The notes below the pieces were generated by a model that was not told where the DNA came from, ran no database searches, and saw nothing but the letters and a program-made list of their open reading frames with translations. A DNA stretch of 5,914 bases from Chloroflexota bacterium (lineage in GTDB: Bacteria > Chloroflexota > Limnocylindria > Limnocylindrales > CSP1-4): NCBI GenBank assembly GCA_021777365.1, contig JAJYDP010000182.1, forward strand, positions 1 through 5,914, written 5' to 3'. Position 1 is the stretch's first letter, and every line of letters starts with the position of its first letter. A program made the position numbers and the translations under genes. Positions 5,152 to 5,914 of the stretch are shown here, piece after piece.

Positions 5152-5914
5152 CCGCGGCGCCCTCGCGGTCCGGCGGACCCGTTCCCGCGCTGCGCGTGGA
5201 CCGGGCCTGGAAGTCATTCGGGTCGACCATGGTGCTGCGCGGAATCGACCTGTCGCTGGCCGAGCACGAGGTTGTGTGCCTGATCGGTGCGTCAGGGTCG
5301 GGCAAGTCCACCCTGCTGCGCTGCGTCAACCTGCTCGAGCCGGTCGACGCGGGCAGCATCTACCTGCAGGAGGAGGAGATCACCGCGCGCGGGGTCGACG
5401 TGAACCGGGTCCGCCACCACATCGGGATCGTGTTCCAGGCGTTCAACCTGTTCCCGCACATGAGCGTCCTGGCCAACGTCACGCTTGCGCCCCGCAAGGT
5501 GCTGCACCTGCCCCGCCCGGAAGCCGACCGGCGCGCGGTGGCGCTGCTCGACCGGTTCGGGCTCGCGGACAAGCGCGGCGAGTTCCCCGACCGGCTCTCG
5601 GGCGGCCAGCAGCAACGCGTCGCCATCGTGCGCGCCCTGGCCATGGAACCGGACCTGCTCCTGCTCGACGAGATCACCAGCGCCCTGGACCCCGAACTCG
5701 TGGCCGAGGTGCTGAACGTGATCCGCGAGCTGGCGCGCGGCGGGATGACGATGCTCATCGCCACGCACGAGATGGGGTTCGCCCGGGACATCGCGAGCCG
5801 CGTCTGCTTCCTGGACGCCGGCGTGATCCTGGAGCAGGGGCCGCCCGCCGAGATCTTCAGCCACCCCCGGGAGCCGCGGACCCAGCAGTTCCTGCAGCGG
5901 ATCGTGGAGGCCGG
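5148..5914 (+). CDS. Polar amino acid ABC transporter, ATPase (GlnQ/HisP type; 3' end cut off)
   Basis: This cytoplasmic ATPase powers the transporter as a dimer. The 255 complete codons visible include essentially the whole nucleotide-binding domain. Seen in order are Walker A GASGSGKST (47-55), Q-loop VFQAFNLFPHMSV (95-107, Gln97), signature LSGGQQQR (150-157), Walker B LLLLDE (170-175) with catalytic Glu175, D-loop SALD (178-181) and the switch His207 in ATHEMGFA. All catalytic residues are intact. The Walker B-D-loop link reads DEITSALDPE, where most of the family has DEPTSALDPE; I recall this variant as recurrent in amino acid transporters of high-GC bacteria. Reading is open at the right edge, but GlnQ-type proteins are about 240-260 residues and the last residues (FLQRIVEA) resemble the usual C-terminus, so little is missing. 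The ATG at 5148 overlaps the permease TGA, indicating tight translational coupling. Confidence 0.95.
   Translation, partial: MTAAPSRSGGPVPALRVDRAWKSFGSTMVLRGIDLSLAEHEVVCLIGASGSGKSTLLRCVNLLEPVDAGSIYLQEEEITARGVDVNRVRHHIGIVFQAFNLFPHMSVLANVTLAPRKVLHLPRPEADRRAVALLDRFGLADKRGEFPDRLSGGQQQRVAIVRALAMEPDLLLLDEITSALDPELVAEVLNVIRELARGGMTMLIATHEMGFARDIASRVCFLDAGVILEQGPPAEIFSHPREPRTQQFLQRIVEA

Noticed and set aside
4186..5217. Minus-strand open frame antisense to the permease
   Set aside because: The translation is rich in Asp, Glu, Arg and His with no fold-like pattern, whereas the plus strand encodes an intact permease with the EAA loop.

Overview
The window is very GC-rich, with G or C at most third codon positions, and has compact genes with no mobile elements, RNA genes or CRISPR arrays. 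Protein style and the GC-rich TANNNT promoter boxes point to a high-GC bacterium. My best guess is an uncultivated Chloroflexota lineage, with Actinomycetota as the alternative; this is an impression from sequence style, not a phylogenetic result.

The left third (1-2107) is a minus-strand pair. A 420-residue membrane protein (845-2107) has five predicted transmembrane helices and a C-terminal extracytoplasmic beta domain that resembles the LolA/LppX fold. It is followed after 19 bases by an HTH-WYL transcriptional regulator (1-825) that runs off the left edge. The two probably form one transcript.

Only 33 bases (2108-2140) separate the membrane protein from a divergent plus-strand gene of the S-adenosylmethionine hydroxide adenosyltransferase family (DUF62; 2141-3097). 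Both genes have a TANNNT box 6-7 bases before the start codon and no ribosome binding site, as expected of two back-to-back leaderless promoters.

A 151-base spacer (3098-3248) holds two inverted repeats, a candidate promoter and a strong ribosome binding site. It precedes a polar amino acid ABC transporter operon: lipoprotein substrate-binding protein (3249-4238), permease (4261-5151) and ATPase (5148 to beyond the right edge), the last two overlapping by ATGA. The transporter should bind an amino acid outside the membrane, pass it through a permease homodimer and power import with an ATPase dimer.

No spacer exceeds 300 bases. I see no clear novel defence or mobile system. The least explained items are the membrane/beta-domain protein, the compact divergent control region and the physiological role of the SAM-cleaving enzyme.
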